The notes: generated by a model not told the origin, from the letters alone. Shown: positions 42,959 through 52,322, numbered from the stretch's first letter. The stretch is DNA of 64,000 bases from Virgibacillus indicus (GCF_002266285.1 NZ_NPMS01000009.1:1-64000); one strand, 5' to 3'. Made by a program: numbers and translations.

Positions 42959-44139
42959 CAAGATTCCATCTTAATTTTATCCAAAATAATACCGGCTGCA
43001 TCTGACTTTTCACTTGTTTCCTGAAAATTCCTCGCCAGTTTCTCCGCATTTTCAAGATATGTCCGATTCCCAAGTATATCATCTGCTGCATTCATTAGAT
43101 ATTTTGGCTTGTTACCTTTCAGCTTCACTCCCGCTCCAAGTTCAGCAACCCGATCTGCCACAACCCCTTCTTCGCTATGCTGTGGAAACAAAACCATCGG
43201 AACACCATAATAGAGGCTTTCATTCACACTATTCATGCCGCAATGTGTGATGAAAGCATCCGCATTCTGCAATACCGCAATTTGATCCACATAATTTTCT
43301 ATTTTGAAATTAGCTGGTAAAGGGGCAAATGAAGCAGGATCCGTTTCTTTGCCAATCGACATAACAATATCAAAATAACTATCTTTAAATGCTTTGATGC
43401 AGTTATGGTAAAAATCCTGATTCTGATTGAGCACTGTCCCTAGTGAAATATAGATGACTTTTCTTTCCTTTTTATAATCAGCCAACTCAGTAGACTTGCT
43501 AATGGAAGGACCAACAAAGGAATATTTATCCGAGAATGTTTCTGCCATTGGCTGGAATTCCCTCGTCGTATATACAATCGTATCCGTCTCGTTATCATTT
43601 TGGATAATCGATACAAAACCGTCCACTTCATATCCATGGTCCTTCAGCTGCTGCATTTTTTTATTAATGCGCGGCATACCCACTAACATTCGCAGCATTT
43701 CTTTAATCCCGCGTTTCATCAATTTTGCTGTATGCTTATTAAATGCGAAAGTTGTTGTGGAGCAGATATACTGTACCCCTAATTTTTTTGCAAATAATTT
43801 ACCCCAGAAACATAGGGAATCAGAAACAATACAATCCGGCTGAAATTCTTTTAATTCTGCACATACCTTTTCGTCCAAGGCGATGGTTGTATCTGCAATC
43901 ATCTCAATCAATGCAGCAAAATCTTTTCCTGCCTTGCGATCTAGTTCCTCCTGTGAAATTGGCGGCAGGAACTTATCACAAGGGATAAACTTTGCCCCGG
44001 CGCTCTCGATTTTTTCCTGAAATTCCAAAAAGGAATAATACCATACCTCGTGCCCCCTGCTCACCAATTCAGTCACAACTGGAATTGTCGGATTTGTATG
44101 ACCATGTGCAGGGATGGAGAAGAATACAATTTTACTCAT
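42958..44139 (-). CDS. Macrolide-type UDP-glycosyltransferase (MGT/YjiC family)
   Basis: 393 residues of the GT-B fold: N-terminal FFSIPAHGHTNPTIPVV, VIYISLGTVLNQNQ at the linker, and the sugar-nucleotide site AFITHCGMNSVNESLYYGVP ending in FPQHSEE. Relatives glycosylate macrolides, flavonoids or lipids. It overlaps the Xre-AbrB regulator gene by eight bases, so the regulator is made together with the enzyme. Confidence 0.9.
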   Translation of the reverse strand: MSKIVFFSIPAHGHTNPTIPVVTELVSRGHEVWYYSFLEFQEKIESAGAKFIPCDKFLPPISQEELDRKAGKDFAALIEMIADTTIALDEKVCAELKEFQPDCIVSDSLCFWGKLFAKKLGVQYICSTTTFAFNKHTAKLMKRGIKEMLRMLVGMPRINKKMQQLKDHGYEVDGFVSIIQNDNETDTIVYTTREFQPMAETFSDKYSFVGPSISKSTELADYKKERKVIYISLGTVLNQNQDFYHNCIKAFKDSYFDIVMSIGKETDPASFAPLPANFKIENYVDQIAVLQNADAFITHCGMNSVNESLYYGVPMVLFPQHSEEGVVADRVAELGAGVKLKGNKPKYLMNAADDILGNRTYLENAEKLARNFQETSEKSDAAGIILDKIKMES

Positions 44140-44575
44140 ACTGATCCCCTTCTTCCGGTTCTGCTCTGCGTATCATGTCAGCAAATTCCAAGAACTTATC
44201 ACTTTTTAAAATTGCGATTCCGTTTGTACTATCTTCTCCAAGTACAATCAACCTGTCCCCTGCTTGAATTTCATACTTTTCACGTGCCTGCTTTGGAATT
44301 ACAATCTGACCCCGTTCGCCTACTTTTACAACGCCAAAGAAATGTTTCCCTTTTGGTCCCATCCGCGTTGCCTCATTCTCACTCATTTCCTCGGATAATT
44401 GTTCCAATGTTACCTGAAAGATATCGGCTATTAGTTTACATTTATTAATATCAGGAATCACTTCATCATTTTCCCATTTTGCTACAGTCTGCCGTGACAC
44501 GTCTACCTTTTCAGCCAGAGTTTCCTGGCTCATTTTATTCTTCTTGCGCAACACACGAATATTCATACCGATCAT
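44132..44575 (-). CDS. Xre HTH - AbrB/SpoVT two-domain regulator
   Basis: 147 residues. Residues 4-62 form an Xre helix-turn-helix (SQETLAEKVDVSRQTVAKWE). Residues 80-125 form a swapped-hairpin AbrB domain (VVKVGERGQIVIPKQAREKY, then AGDRLIVLGED). Both bind DNA, so the fusion should dimerise strongly. AAGGAG lies 8 nt before the ATG. An inverted repeat over its promoter suggests autoregulation. Confidence 0.85.
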   Translation of the reverse strand: MIGMNIRVLRKKNKMSQETLAEKVDVSRQTVAKWENDEVIPDINKCKLIADIFQVTLEQLSEEMSENEATRMGPKGKHFFGVVKVGERGQIVIPKQAREKYEIQAGDRLIVLGEDSTNGIAILKSDKFLEFADMIRRAEPEEGDQYE

Positions 44576-44585
44576 ATTAACAACT

Positions 44586-44612
44586 CCTTATATAACTAAA
44601 TATATATAAGGG
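44586..44612. promoter_or_regulatory. Inverted repeat upstream of the Xre-AbrB gene
   Basis: CCTTATATA and TATATAAGG are 9-bp arms with a 9-bp spacer, overlapping the ribosome-site side of the regulator gene. Likely autoregulatory site. Confidence 0.5.
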
Positions 44613-44785
44613 AAAAGTGAAAGTCTATCAATTATCTGATGCATTTAATGTTAAAGATTGTGGCAAAGGTTCTTATAATAATCGGTATTCTGAAATATCG
44701 CTGTTTACCGCGGGACTCAGTTTCAGCCAAGTGCTGTTCTTTTTGAAAATGCGATTGCCTGTGTAAATGAAAAATTCCTGGTATA

Positions 44786-45364
44786 TTATTTACCTGTAAA
44801 CGGACTATTGATCGATACAATTTTGATAAGCTGCTCATTCAGCTCATCCATGGAGGTCTTAAAACCCTGCCGGTGCCATTCGATTAAAATTCCGAGTATG
44901 GCATTTGTCTGATAGCTTATGAGATAGTCTATGTTTATGTCAGGTTCTGCTTCCAGATATTTTACATCCAGAGATTCTTTCATAAATGAACGTACTGTAT
45001 CGAAAAGCAAATAATAGTACATCATTGGCATTTTCTCATCAAAAATAATTTGATAAAAATCCTGATATTTTTTAACATGATGAAATATTTTAATCATGTC
45101 TGCTTCGATATTCTGAATGATGAAATTTGTCTTGTAATATGGCTCCTCATAGGATAGCCGCAAATCTTCCACGATGACTTCCAGGTAATGTTTAAAAACT
45201 CCATGAACATCTCTGTAATGCAGATAAAATGTTCCACGGTTAATTTTTGCGAGACGGCATAATTCTGCAATTGTAATAGATTCTAAAGGCTTTGATTTCA
45301 GTAAGGTTAATAAAGCTTGACGCAAACTTTCCTGTGTTTTGATAATCCGCAGATCCTGTTTCAA
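44786..45364 (-). CDS. TetR-family regulator (DhaS-like)
   Basis: 192 residues: TetR helix-turn-helix ITIAELCRLAKINRGTFYLH at about residues 27-46 and a helical C-terminal domain of the TetR_C_8 kind. TTG 45362-45364 follows GGAGTG by 6 nt and is preferred to the ATG 18 codons upstream. Divergent from an SDR gene, with an inverted repeat between them. Confidence 0.8.
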   Translation of the reverse strand: MKQDLRIIKTQESLRQALLTLLKSKPLESITIAELCRLAKINRGTFYLHYRDVHGVFKHYLEVIVEDLRLSYEEPYYKTNFIIQNIEADMIKIFHHVKKYQDFYQIIFDEKMPMMYYYLLFDTVRSFMKESLDVKYLEAEPDINIDYLISYQTNAILGILIEWHRQGFKTSMDELNEQLIKIVSINSPFTGK

Positions 45365-45389
45365 TTTTTTCACTCCATTATTGAACACG

Positions 45390-45411
45390 TTAATAAAATT
45401 GTGTTTATTAA
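45390..45411. promoter_or_regulatory. Candidate TetR operator between tetR and the SDR gene
   Basis: TTAATAAA and TTTATTAA arms are separated by 6 bp, with partly symmetric GAACAC flanks on both sides. The position in a divergent regulator/target space suits a TetR site. Confidence 0.5.
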
Positions 45412-45515
45412 TGAACACAAATCGTTTTTTCGTTGTTTGTGGTTATTACGTCTATCTATTATAATTTTTATTAGACAGATGTTCAATAACTTTAAAATAA
45501 TGGGAGGCAAAGGAA

Positions 45516-46277
45516 TTGAAATTAAAAGACAAAGTTGCTGTTGTTACTGGTGCTGCTTCTGGAATGGGGAAAGCGATTGCAAAATTGTATGCGGATGAAG
45601 GCGCAAAAGTAATTGTTGCTGACCTTAACTTGGAAGGTGCTGAAGCTGTAGTTAAAGAAATCACAGAAAACAATGGTTTGGCCAAGGCAGTTCAGGTAAA
45701 TGTTGCAAAACAGGAAGACATTGATAACATGATTGACACAGCAGTAAATGAGTTTGGAACTTTGGATATTCTGGTAAATAATGCAGGTATTATGGATGGA
45801 TTCGAACCTGTGGGCGAGGTCCTCGACGAACGCTGGGACTTGATTTTTGATGTAAATACAAAAGGCGTCATGAGAGCGATGCGCAAAGCACTGCCAATTT
45901 TTCTGGAAAAAGAAAGTGGAGTAATCGTCAATACAGCTTCAACAGGTGGATTGAATGGGGCTCATGCAGGTGCAGCATATGGTGCTTCAAAACATGCAGT
46001 CATCGGTATTACGAAAAATACTGGCTATATGTATGCACAGAAAGGCATTCGCTGTAATGCCATTGCTCCAGGTGGTGTAGCAACAAACATTGCATCCTCC
46101 ATGAAAAATGTCAGTGAATTGGGAATGGAACGCACCAAAGCAGTTCAGGGAGTGATGCCTAGAGTCGGTGAGCCAGAGGAAATCGCACAGGTTGCATTGT
46201 TCCTGGCATCGGATGACGCAAGCTTTGTAAACGGAACAGTCTTCACTGCTGACGGTGGATGGACAGCTGCTTTCTAA
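45516..46277 (+). CDS. Short-chain dehydrogenase/reductase
   Basis: 253 residues: TGAASGMGKAIAKLY, ADLNLEG, LVNNAGIMDG, catalytic YGASKHA, and C-terminal ADGGWTAAF. The ADL residue at the end of strand 2 suggests NAD. TTG 45516 has GGGAGG eight bases upstream. Probably controlled by the divergent TetR; substrate unknown. Confidence 0.85.
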   Translation: MKLKDKVAVVTGAASGMGKAIAKLYADEGAKVIVADLNLEGAEAVVKEITENNGLAKAVQVNVAKQEDIDNMIDTAVNEFGTLDILVNNAGIMDGFEPVGEVLDERWDLIFDVNTKGVMRAMRKALPIFLEKESGVIVNTASTGGLNGAHAGAAYGASKHAVIGITKNTGYMYAQKGIRCNAIAPGGVATNIASSMKNVSELGMERTKAVQGVMPRVGEPEEIAQVALFLASDDASFVNGTVFTADGGWTAAF

Positions 46278-46292
46278 AATAATATTGAGCAC

Positions 46293-46332
46293 AAAAACCT
46301 CGTGGACGCTATTGCATCTGCGAGGTTTTTTA
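46293..46332 (+). terminator. Terminator of the SDR gene
   Basis: AAAAACCTCG and CGAGGTTTTT arms with an 18-nt loop and a T-run. Confidence 0.85.
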
Positions 46333-46443
46333 AATAGCATATTCAATTTCACAAGCAATAATATTAAACCTAACAGTTTAGAATGTTACTATTAAATTAT
46401 ATTGAAGATTAGATGCATACTAAATCTGAAAGGAGTTTTGAAC

Positions 46444-47097
46444 ATGTCCACATTTTATTCAAAAGAACATACGCATGATTTACCCAAAAAATTAAAAGAA
46501 CAGGCACCGGAACAATTGAAAGGATTCAATGATTTTAATTTAGCCGTATTTAAGGATGGTGCATTAACAAAAAAGGAAAAAGAGATCATTGCAGTAGCTA
46601 TTACACATGTCACCCAGTGTCCATACTGTATAGAAACTCATACGAAAAATGCTAAAAAGGCTGGTGCAACATTGGAAGAGTTAGCAGAAGCTGCGTTTGT
46701 TACTGCAGCAGTGGAAGCTGGTGGAGCGGTAACCCATAGCACACACGTTCATAATGCCAAAGATAAAGAATCATCTGATTCCCTCTATGAGCGATCGAAT
46801 TTGAAAAATCTGGGACAACTGGGGAAATTCGCGTCAGAAGGGTTTAAAGGCTATCAGGCGTTTAATACCGCTGCAACAAAAGCGGGAAAACTGAGCACAA
46901 AATTCAAAGAAATCATTGCCGTGGCTGTAGGAACCGCTACGCAATGCCCTTATTGCATTGACGTTCATACGAAAAACGCTGAGCAAGAAGGAGCAACAAA
47001 TGAAGAGATTGCAGAAGCTATTATGGTAACTGCTGCATTACGTGCAGGTGGAGCATATGCGCATATGAGAATTATGTTTGATAGCTATCAGGATTAA
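46444..47097 (+). CDS. Tandem AhpD-like (carboxymuconolactone decarboxylase family) protein
   Basis: 217 residues made of two CMD/AhpD repeats. Each carries the peroxidatic motif: QCPYCIETHTKNAKKAG and QCPYCIDVHTKNAEQEG, with the preceding Glu (KEKEIIAVA, KFKEIIAVA). AhpD proteins have disulfide-based alkylhydroperoxidase activity. ATG 46444 follows AAAGGAG. Monocistronic, with a strong terminator. Confidence 0.85.
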   Translation: MSTFYSKEHTHDLPKKLKEQAPEQLKGFNDFNLAVFKDGALTKKEKEIIAVAITHVTQCPYCIETHTKNAKKAGATLEELAEAAFVTAAVEAGGAVTHSTHVHNAKDKESSDSLYERSNLKNLGQLGKFASEGFKGYQAFNTAATKAGKLSTKFKEIIAVAVGTATQCPYCIDVHTKNAEQEGATNEEIAEAIMVTAALRAGGAYAHMRIMFDSYQD

Positions 47098-47108
47098 GTG
47101 AAGTTAAT

Positions 47109-47144
47109 AAGAAGACAGGAATTGCCTCCTGTCTTCTTGTTATT
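47109..47144 (+). terminator. Terminator of the tandem AhpD gene
   Basis: AAGAAGACAGGA pairs perfectly with TCCTGTCTTCTT around a 6-nt loop, then GTTATTT. Confidence 0.85.
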
Positions 47145-47265
47145 TAATAGTTGGTGACAATTACTCTCCTAAAACTCTATCAGAAATCCTTCTAATTAAC
47201 TTCAGCTTTTTCCACTGACCCGCCCCAGCAAATTTATTTCCCTCTTCGATCAATCTTGTATTTCA

Positions 47266-47793
47266 CTACTCCATTTTTTCCAGTTCCTGCACCATCAGAT
47301 CATAATTCATTGAACCCAATCTTAGAAATTGAATACGTCCATTGGAATCAATCATATAAGAGGTTGGATATGCCTGGACTTGATAGGTCTCCATAACATC
47401 AGAGTCAATATCCATCGGCACTGGAAATGTCATTTCAAAATCTTCCACAAATTCAGCAACCGTATCCTTTGATTCCGCCATATTAACTGCCAATATTTCA
47501 ACATCCTTATTATCGTACAGTTTTTGCATGTCAGGGATTTCTGCCCTGCATGGGGGACACCAGGTAGCCCAGAAGTTAAGCATCACACGTTTACCTCTAT
47601 AATCAGATAAACTCACAATTTCACCCTCAAATGTTTTCAATTCGAAATCGGGAGCTATATCCCCAATGCCAAGTCCAACTTCCTCATCTGAATCGGAAGC
47701 ATCTTTATTTCCTTCCTCAGATGAATTTACAAAATCAAAAATGGCCCAGCCCAGCATACCTGTGATAATTATTATGAGAATTCCTTTTTTCAT
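47266..47793 (-). CDS. Membrane-anchored TlpA/ResA-like thiol-disulfide oxidoreductase
   Basis: 175 residues: an N-terminal anchor (residues 4-21), acidic linker, then a thioredoxin fold with FWATWCPPCRAEIPDM (Cys79/Cys82) and the cis-Pro loop AYPTSY. It should reduce or oxidise cysteines of exported proteins, for example in cytochrome c or spore maturation. It overlaps the upstream membrane-protein gene by four bases. Confidence 0.85.
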   Translation of the reverse strand: MKKGILIIIITGMLGWAIFDFVNSSEEGNKDASDSDEEVGLGIGDIAPDFELKTFEGEIVSLSDYRGKRVMLNFWATWCPPCRAEIPDMQKLYDNKDVEILAVNMAESKDTVAEFVEDFEMTFPVPMDIDSDVMETYQVQAYPTSYMIDSNGRIQFLRLGSMNYDLMVQELEKME

Positions 47794-48452
47794 ATATCCT
47801 CAGTCCCCTGCCTATCCAGTTTCATTTTAAAAATAATAATGGAAATATTTATGATAAAAAATACAATAAGAAACCATGGCTCCATGATATACCCAAATAC
47901 CGTCACAAAAGGCTGAATTAATGTTAATACGAGCACTCCTGCAGACCATCCAATTAGCATTACCATTATTGTTAAGCTGGCTGCAAGACGCTCGCGTGTG
48001 AGAAAGAATAGAACAAGCAGTACAGCCAGTAAAATCAGGTATCCAAAGGCATATGTATTATCATTCCAGACTAGCTGGATAAATTCATATAAAAAGGATG
48101 CTATTAAAAATACATGAAGAAAAGACTCCATAAAAGCAGGTACCTTCATTTTTTTGCGGATGGATTTATAAGCAAGTATGATTGCGGTAAATAATACAGC
48201 TATATAAAATGAATCCGAATCACTCGGATAGGCCAAAATTGCCAATGGATCTTTTATGAAGATGGAAAAGTTCAATATGATTTTCCCAATCCAGATAAAG
48301 ATAACAAAATTAACAAGCTTTGAAGTCAACTCGTCAATCTGCCTTTTCTTTTGTTTCTTTGATAAATCACTCAATATATAGAAGGAAATAAATCCGGCAG
48401 CTAAGCTTAAAACAATAATGCTGATTTCTATTAATTTGCCTGCAATAACCAC
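47790..48452 (-). CDS. Polytopic membrane protein, partner of the TlpA protein
   Basis: About 220 residues with six to seven helices. The frame reaches 48503, but GTG 48450-48452 has GGAGG nine bases upstream and begins VVIAGKLIEISIIVLS. It is not CcdA by motif, as no conserved intramembrane cysteines are visible. Coupling to a TlpA-like gene suggests it helps that protein. Family unknown. Confidence 0.6.
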   Translation of the reverse strand: MVIAGKLIEISIIVLSLAAGFISFYILSDLSKKQKKRQIDELTSKLVNFVIFIWIGKIILNFSIFIKDPLAILAYPSDSDSFYIAVLFTAIILAYKSIRKKMKVPAFMESFLHVFLIASFLYEFIQLVWNDNTYAFGYLILLAVLLVLFFLTRERLAASLTIMVMLIGWSAGVLVLTLIQPFVTVFGYIMEPWFLIVFFIINISIIIFKMKLDRQGTEDI

Positions 48453-48573
48453 AGCGTATTTCCTCCGTCTCAAGGTCTTTTTAAAAATAGTATACAAGTT
48501 CATTATGAAGAATTGAGAAAGATAATGCTAATATGGAGCACTTTTTCTTTTAAGGAACTACGGATTAGCATTT

Positions 48574-48714
48574 GGAGCTATTCTATGTGACGTTTCAATC
48601 GTGATTCCTGCTTGTTTTGATGTATAGAACTGTTTTATATGACATGTCAATCATATTTCCTGCTTGTTTTATGACGTGGCTCTGTTCTATGTAAGATTTC
48701 CATTAAATTTTCTG
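48574..48714. repeat. Tandem repeat, 52-bp period
   Basis: Two and a half diverged copies. The sequence TTCCTGCTTGTTTT recurs 52 bp apart (about 48605 and 48657), and CTATGTGACG/TATATGACAT/CTATGTAAGA recur in register. No open frame runs through. It fills most of the 328-bp space between two minus-strand genes. Confidence 0.65.
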
Positions 48715-48778
48715 GGTCCATTGGGTTCATAGGGCAGCTTATATATGCTAAAAATATCACCTGCCTATTATAATAGAA

Positions 48779-48816
48779 AGAAAGACAGGTGAGAGTTTCC
48801 CTGCCTTGTCTTTTTG
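48779..48816. terminator. Terminator after the thioesterase gene
   Basis: An imperfect hairpin (AAAGACAGG with CCTTGTCTTT) lies downstream of the minus-strand thioesterase gene, with pyrimidine-rich flanks. Confidence 0.5.
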
Positions 48817-48831
48817 ATAAGTATTAATATG

Positions 48832-49296
48832 TTATTTTGGATTTTGGACAATCGCATAAACATCTGGAGCAGTTTTATTAATTCGTACGGGTTTCCACTC
48901 CCGATTTACCCACATATGCATTGTCGTTCCTTTTGCAAGCAATTCTCCAAATGGTTCAGCTTTTTCTTTCCCTGTGCTGTGTTTGAAATCTTCCTCACTT
49001 ATTTTTCTCGCCTCATAGGTAAACTCCAGTCGCACAGGAGAATAGTTGGCTGCTTTCGTAAAAATCGCGACACAATCGTCAAATTGGGCAGATTTTTTAT
49101 AGTTAACATTCACATCAACTACCGGGAGAAGAAGACCTAACTCTTCCATCTTGTTATAAGCAATCCCGTAATGACGCATCCACTCCGTACGGCCAACCTC
49201 AAACCAAGTTATATAATTTCCATGATGCACGACGTCCATTCGATCCGTGTCCTTATACTGAACACGCATATTGTGCTGATGCCAGGCTTCTGTCAT
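48832..49296 (-). CDS. Acyl-CoA thioesterase, YbgC/4-hydroxybenzoyl-CoA type hotdog protein
   Basis: About 154 residues: the hotdog-fold start MRVQYKDTDRMDVVHHGNY carries the catalytic Asp of the 4HBT family. ATG 49294-49296 has GGGGG seven bases upstream. It closes a run with an acyl-CoA ligase and a ketoacyl synthase on the same strand and should hydrolyse their thioester product or a by-product. Confidence 0.85.
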   Translation of the reverse strand: MTEAWHQHNMRVQYKDTDRMDVVHHGNYITWFEVGRTEWMRHYGIAYNKMEELGLLLPVVDVNVNYKKSAQFDDCVAIFTKAANYSPVRLEFTYEARKISEEDFKHSTGKEKAEPFGELLAKGTTMHMWVNREWKPVRINKTAPDVYAIVQNPK

Positions 49297-49320
49297 TTTT
49301 AATCCCCCTGTCATGAAATT

Positions 49321-51066
49321 TCACTCACTTTTCCTGGAAAGCTTTTCTTCCGCTATTTTCTGTAATCGGAATTTCTGCACTTTTCCTGTGCTCGTCATTG
49401 GCCACTCGGAAGAATCTACAAACCAAATATGACGTGGAATTTTAAAACGGGCAAGGCGGGAAGAACACCAGTCAATGATATCCCTTCGTGTACAAGTCTC
49501 TCCTGAGTTTAATTCGATAAAGCCAGCACCTATTTCAGTTGTTAAAGCATCTGGGACGCCAATAACATTTACCTGACTGACCGCCGGATGCTCAGAAATA
49601 ACTATTTCTACCTCACGAGGAGATACCAATTCTCCCGATACCTTGTACATTTCTTTGCTTCTGCCAAGTACCTGGACATATCCGATTTCATCAATTCTTC
49701 CAACATCCCCTGTACGCAGCCAGCCATCTTTATCAATCGCCTTAGCAGTTTCTTCTTGCTTTTTGTAGTATCCATGGGTTACCGTTACACCTCTTACTGC
49801 AAGTTCACCGACAGAACCAGCTGGCAAGTCTTTTCCCGTATCCCGGTCAATCGTTTTATACTGAACGGCACTGCCATTAAATTCCGGCAGGCCACTGATT
49901 CCATTAAGTTTCGGACGGCCAACCCTTGAGGAAATGCGCTCCAGCGGATCACCAATTTCCGTTGTAACTCCAGATGATGCTACCTCTGTTTGTCCATAGC
50001 CAGTAATAATTTCCGTTAACCCAAGCACATCCACGGCCTTTTTCCATACAGGAATTGGGGCTGGTGCCGCTCCACACCACATGGCAAAAAGATTGGATAA
50101 ATCAAATTCAGCAACACGCGGATGGTTCAATAATGGTACCAATGTTGAAGGAACACATAGATAATCATTTGCTTTATATTTCTCCATTAATTGCAGCGAT
50201 TGAAGCGGAGACGCCCCAAGTGCTGATATGAACGAGCCGCCGATAAAGGACATCGCAAAAATGGCTTCAATAATCGCAAAGCAATGATAAAATGGCAGTG
50301 GTGCAAACGTAACTCGTCCATCCTCAATAGCTCTGCTCATACAAGTACCATATCCACTGCGCAGAAGCATATCATCTGTAAGCATCACACCCTTTGGACT
50401 TCCTGTAGAACCAGATGTGTACATAATTATCGCAACTTCATCTGGATAACGTGATTCGCGTAAGCGCTGTTCCAATTCTTCATAAGTAACGGAATTTGCT
50501 CCTTTCATAAAATCAGTCCATGTTAGAAAGCGATTATCGTTAGAAGTTCCCTCTTCGTTTTCGATACAGATAACCTGCTCTAATTGACTATTTTCTTGAA
50601 AATCAGTTTCATCCAGTAATTCCGATATCGCCACTCCATGATGTTTATCCTTTACCTTTTGCTGCAAAATCAAAAACTGTGTATCTGACTGGGAAATGAT
50701 ATACTCCAGTTCACCTTTCGCAAGCATGGCATTGATCGGAATAAATACTGCTCCAATCATGGACGAGGCAATCATCAATGATGGGTAAGCGGCATCATTA
50801 TTCATTAAAATCGCGATATGATCTCTTCGTTTCACCCCAAGTTTTATTAATGCTTTTGCATATTGTACCGCCTGATCCCACACCTGCCCATAGGTAAATT
50901 TTTCATCGTTTATGTAAAGGTATGGTCTCTCTTTATATTGACTGCATGCCTTTGAAAAGTGTTTGGCAATCGTATCACGCGGCCATACTGGAAAACGATC
51001 TTCCAGCGCCTTTCTTCTTTCAAGCACACTTTGGCTTAGAGTAGTTTGATTTGTAGATGTAGTCAT
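49321..51066 (-). CDS. AMP-forming acyl-CoA synthetase
   Basis: 581 residues of the ANL family: P-loop MYTSGSTGSPKGVM, GYGQTE, the WLRTGDVGRID hinge and C-terminal catalytic Lys in PMTSTGKVQKFRL. It activates a carboxylic acid, probably fatty or aromatic, to its CoA thioester. AGGAGG precedes the ATG. Encoded between a ketoacyl synthase and a thioesterase. Confidence 0.9.
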   Translation of the reverse strand: MTTSTNQTTLSQSVLERRKALEDRFPVWPRDTIAKHFSKACSQYKERPYLYINDEKFTYGQVWDQAVQYAKALIKLGVKRRDHIAILMNNDAAYPSLMIASSMIGAVFIPINAMLAKGELEYIISQSDTQFLILQQKVKDKHHGVAISELLDETDFQENSQLEQVICIENEEGTSNDNRFLTWTDFMKGANSVTYEELEQRLRESRYPDEVAIIMYTSGSTGSPKGVMLTDDMLLRSGYGTCMSRAIEDGRVTFAPLPFYHCFAIIEAIFAMSFIGGSFISALGASPLQSLQLMEKYKANDYLCVPSTLVPLLNHPRVAEFDLSNLFAMWCGAAPAPIPVWKKAVDVLGLTEIITGYGQTEVASSGVTTEIGDPLERISSRVGRPKLNGISGLPEFNGSAVQYKTIDRDTGKDLPAGSVGELAVRGVTVTHGYYKKQEETAKAIDKDGWLRTGDVGRIDEIGYVQVLGRSKEMYKVSGELVSPREVEIVISEHPAVSQVNVIGVPDALTTEIGAGFIELNSGETCTRRDIIDWCSSRLARFKIPRHIWFVDSSEWPMTSTGKVQKFRLQKIAEEKLSRKSE

Positions 51067-51092
51067 GTTTACTCCTCCTTGAATACTTAAAA

Positions 51093-52322
51093 TCAGTCCT
51101 TTTTAAAGGCAATGACAGCATTATGACCGCCAAATCCAAATCCATTCGATAAAGCGATATTTATGCTACCTTCTACAGCTTTATTTGCTGCATAATCCAG
51201 GTCACATTCCGGATCTGGATTATCCAGGTTCATCGTTGGCGGAAAAATATTATCTGCCATGCTTTTTAGTGTAATAATGGCTTCCACAGCTCCTGCTGCG
51301 CCAAACATATGACCTGTCATCGATTTTGTCGAGCTGACTTTAAGACCGTATGCATGTTCACCGAAAACCTCTTTAATCGCTTTCGTCTCAGATATGTCAC
51401 CAGCTGGAGTGCTTGTCCCATGTGCATTGATATAATCTACGTTTTCTGGTTCAATTTCTCCTCGCTCGATTGCCAGTTTCATTGCTTTTGCAGCTCCCTG
51501 GTAATCTGGAGCAGTAATATGATATGCATCCGTTGTGCTTCCATAACCGATAATTTCCCCGAGTATCGTGGCACCACGCTTTTTCGCATGTTCATATTCC
51601 TCCAAAAATAGCACTCCGGCACCTTCTGACATGACAAACCCGTCCCGGCCAGAGTCAAATGGTCGGGAGGCTGCTTCAGGTGAATCATTCCTCGTTGACA
51701 TTGCACGCATTTTTGAAAAACCGGCAAAGAAAAGTGGAGTAATAGTAGCCTCTGTTCCACCAGCTAAAATTGTGTCTGCGTAACCATGGGCAATATTTAA
51801 ATAAGCTTCGCCAATAGCGTGATTACTTGTGGCACAAGCGGATACAGGAGCAAAACTTGGTCCGCGGAACCCCGTTTTAATTGCTACCAATCCAGATGCC
51901 ATATTATTAATCATCGTGGGAATTAAGAATGGCGACACCCGCTTCGGTCCTTTTTCCAGCATCGTTTCATGATTATTTAATAGAGTTTGCAGTCCCCCGG
52001 TACCAGAACCAATATAAACACCAGCACGATCCTTATCCACCGTTTCCAAATCTATTTTTGACTGCTCCAATGCCTGAATTGCAGCAGCATAACCATATTG
52101 AGTAAATAAGTCATACTTTTTTATTTCCTTTGATTCCAGGTATTTTTCTCCGGGGAAATTATCTATATAACCAGCAATTTTTGTGCTGATATCCTCATAT
52201 TCTTCTGATTTCAGCAGCTTAATGCCGGACTTTCCCAGATTTATGTTATCCCACAGGGTTTCCACATCATTGCCGAGTGGCGAAACAACACCTGCACCCG
52301 TTACAACAACTCTGCGTTTCAA
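51093..52322 (-). CDS. Beta-ketoacyl synthase, KAS II (FabF) family
   Basis: 409 residues. The Cys-His-His triad is intact: Cys163 (VSACATSNHA), His301 (INAHGTSTPAGD), His338 (KSMTGHMFGAAG). It condenses acyl-thioesters with malonyl units. TTG 52320-52322 has GGGGG upstream. It lies with a ligase and thioesterase rather than in the fatty-acid operon and is probably a second, specialised KAS. Bases 52323-52621 upstream hold no other gene I can see. Confidence 0.9.
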   Translation of the reverse strand: MKRRVVVTGAGVVSPLGNDVETLWDNINLGKSGIKLLKSEEYEDISTKIAGYIDNFPGEKYLESKEIKKYDLFTQYGYAAAIQALEQSKIDLETVDKDRAGVYIGSGTGGLQTLLNNHETMLEKGPKRVSPFLIPTMINNMASGLVAIKTGFRGPSFAPVSACATSNHAIGEAYLNIAHGYADTILAGGTEATITPLFFAGFSKMRAMSTRNDSPEAASRPFDSGRDGFVMSEGAGVLFLEEYEHAKKRGATILGEIIGYGSTTDAYHITAPDYQGAAKAMKLAIERGEIEPENVDYINAHGTSTPAGDISETKAIKEVFGEHAYGLKVSSTKSMTGHMFGAAGAVEAIITLKSMADNIFPPTMNLDNPDPECDLDYAANKAVEGSINIALSNGFGFGGHNAVIAFKKD

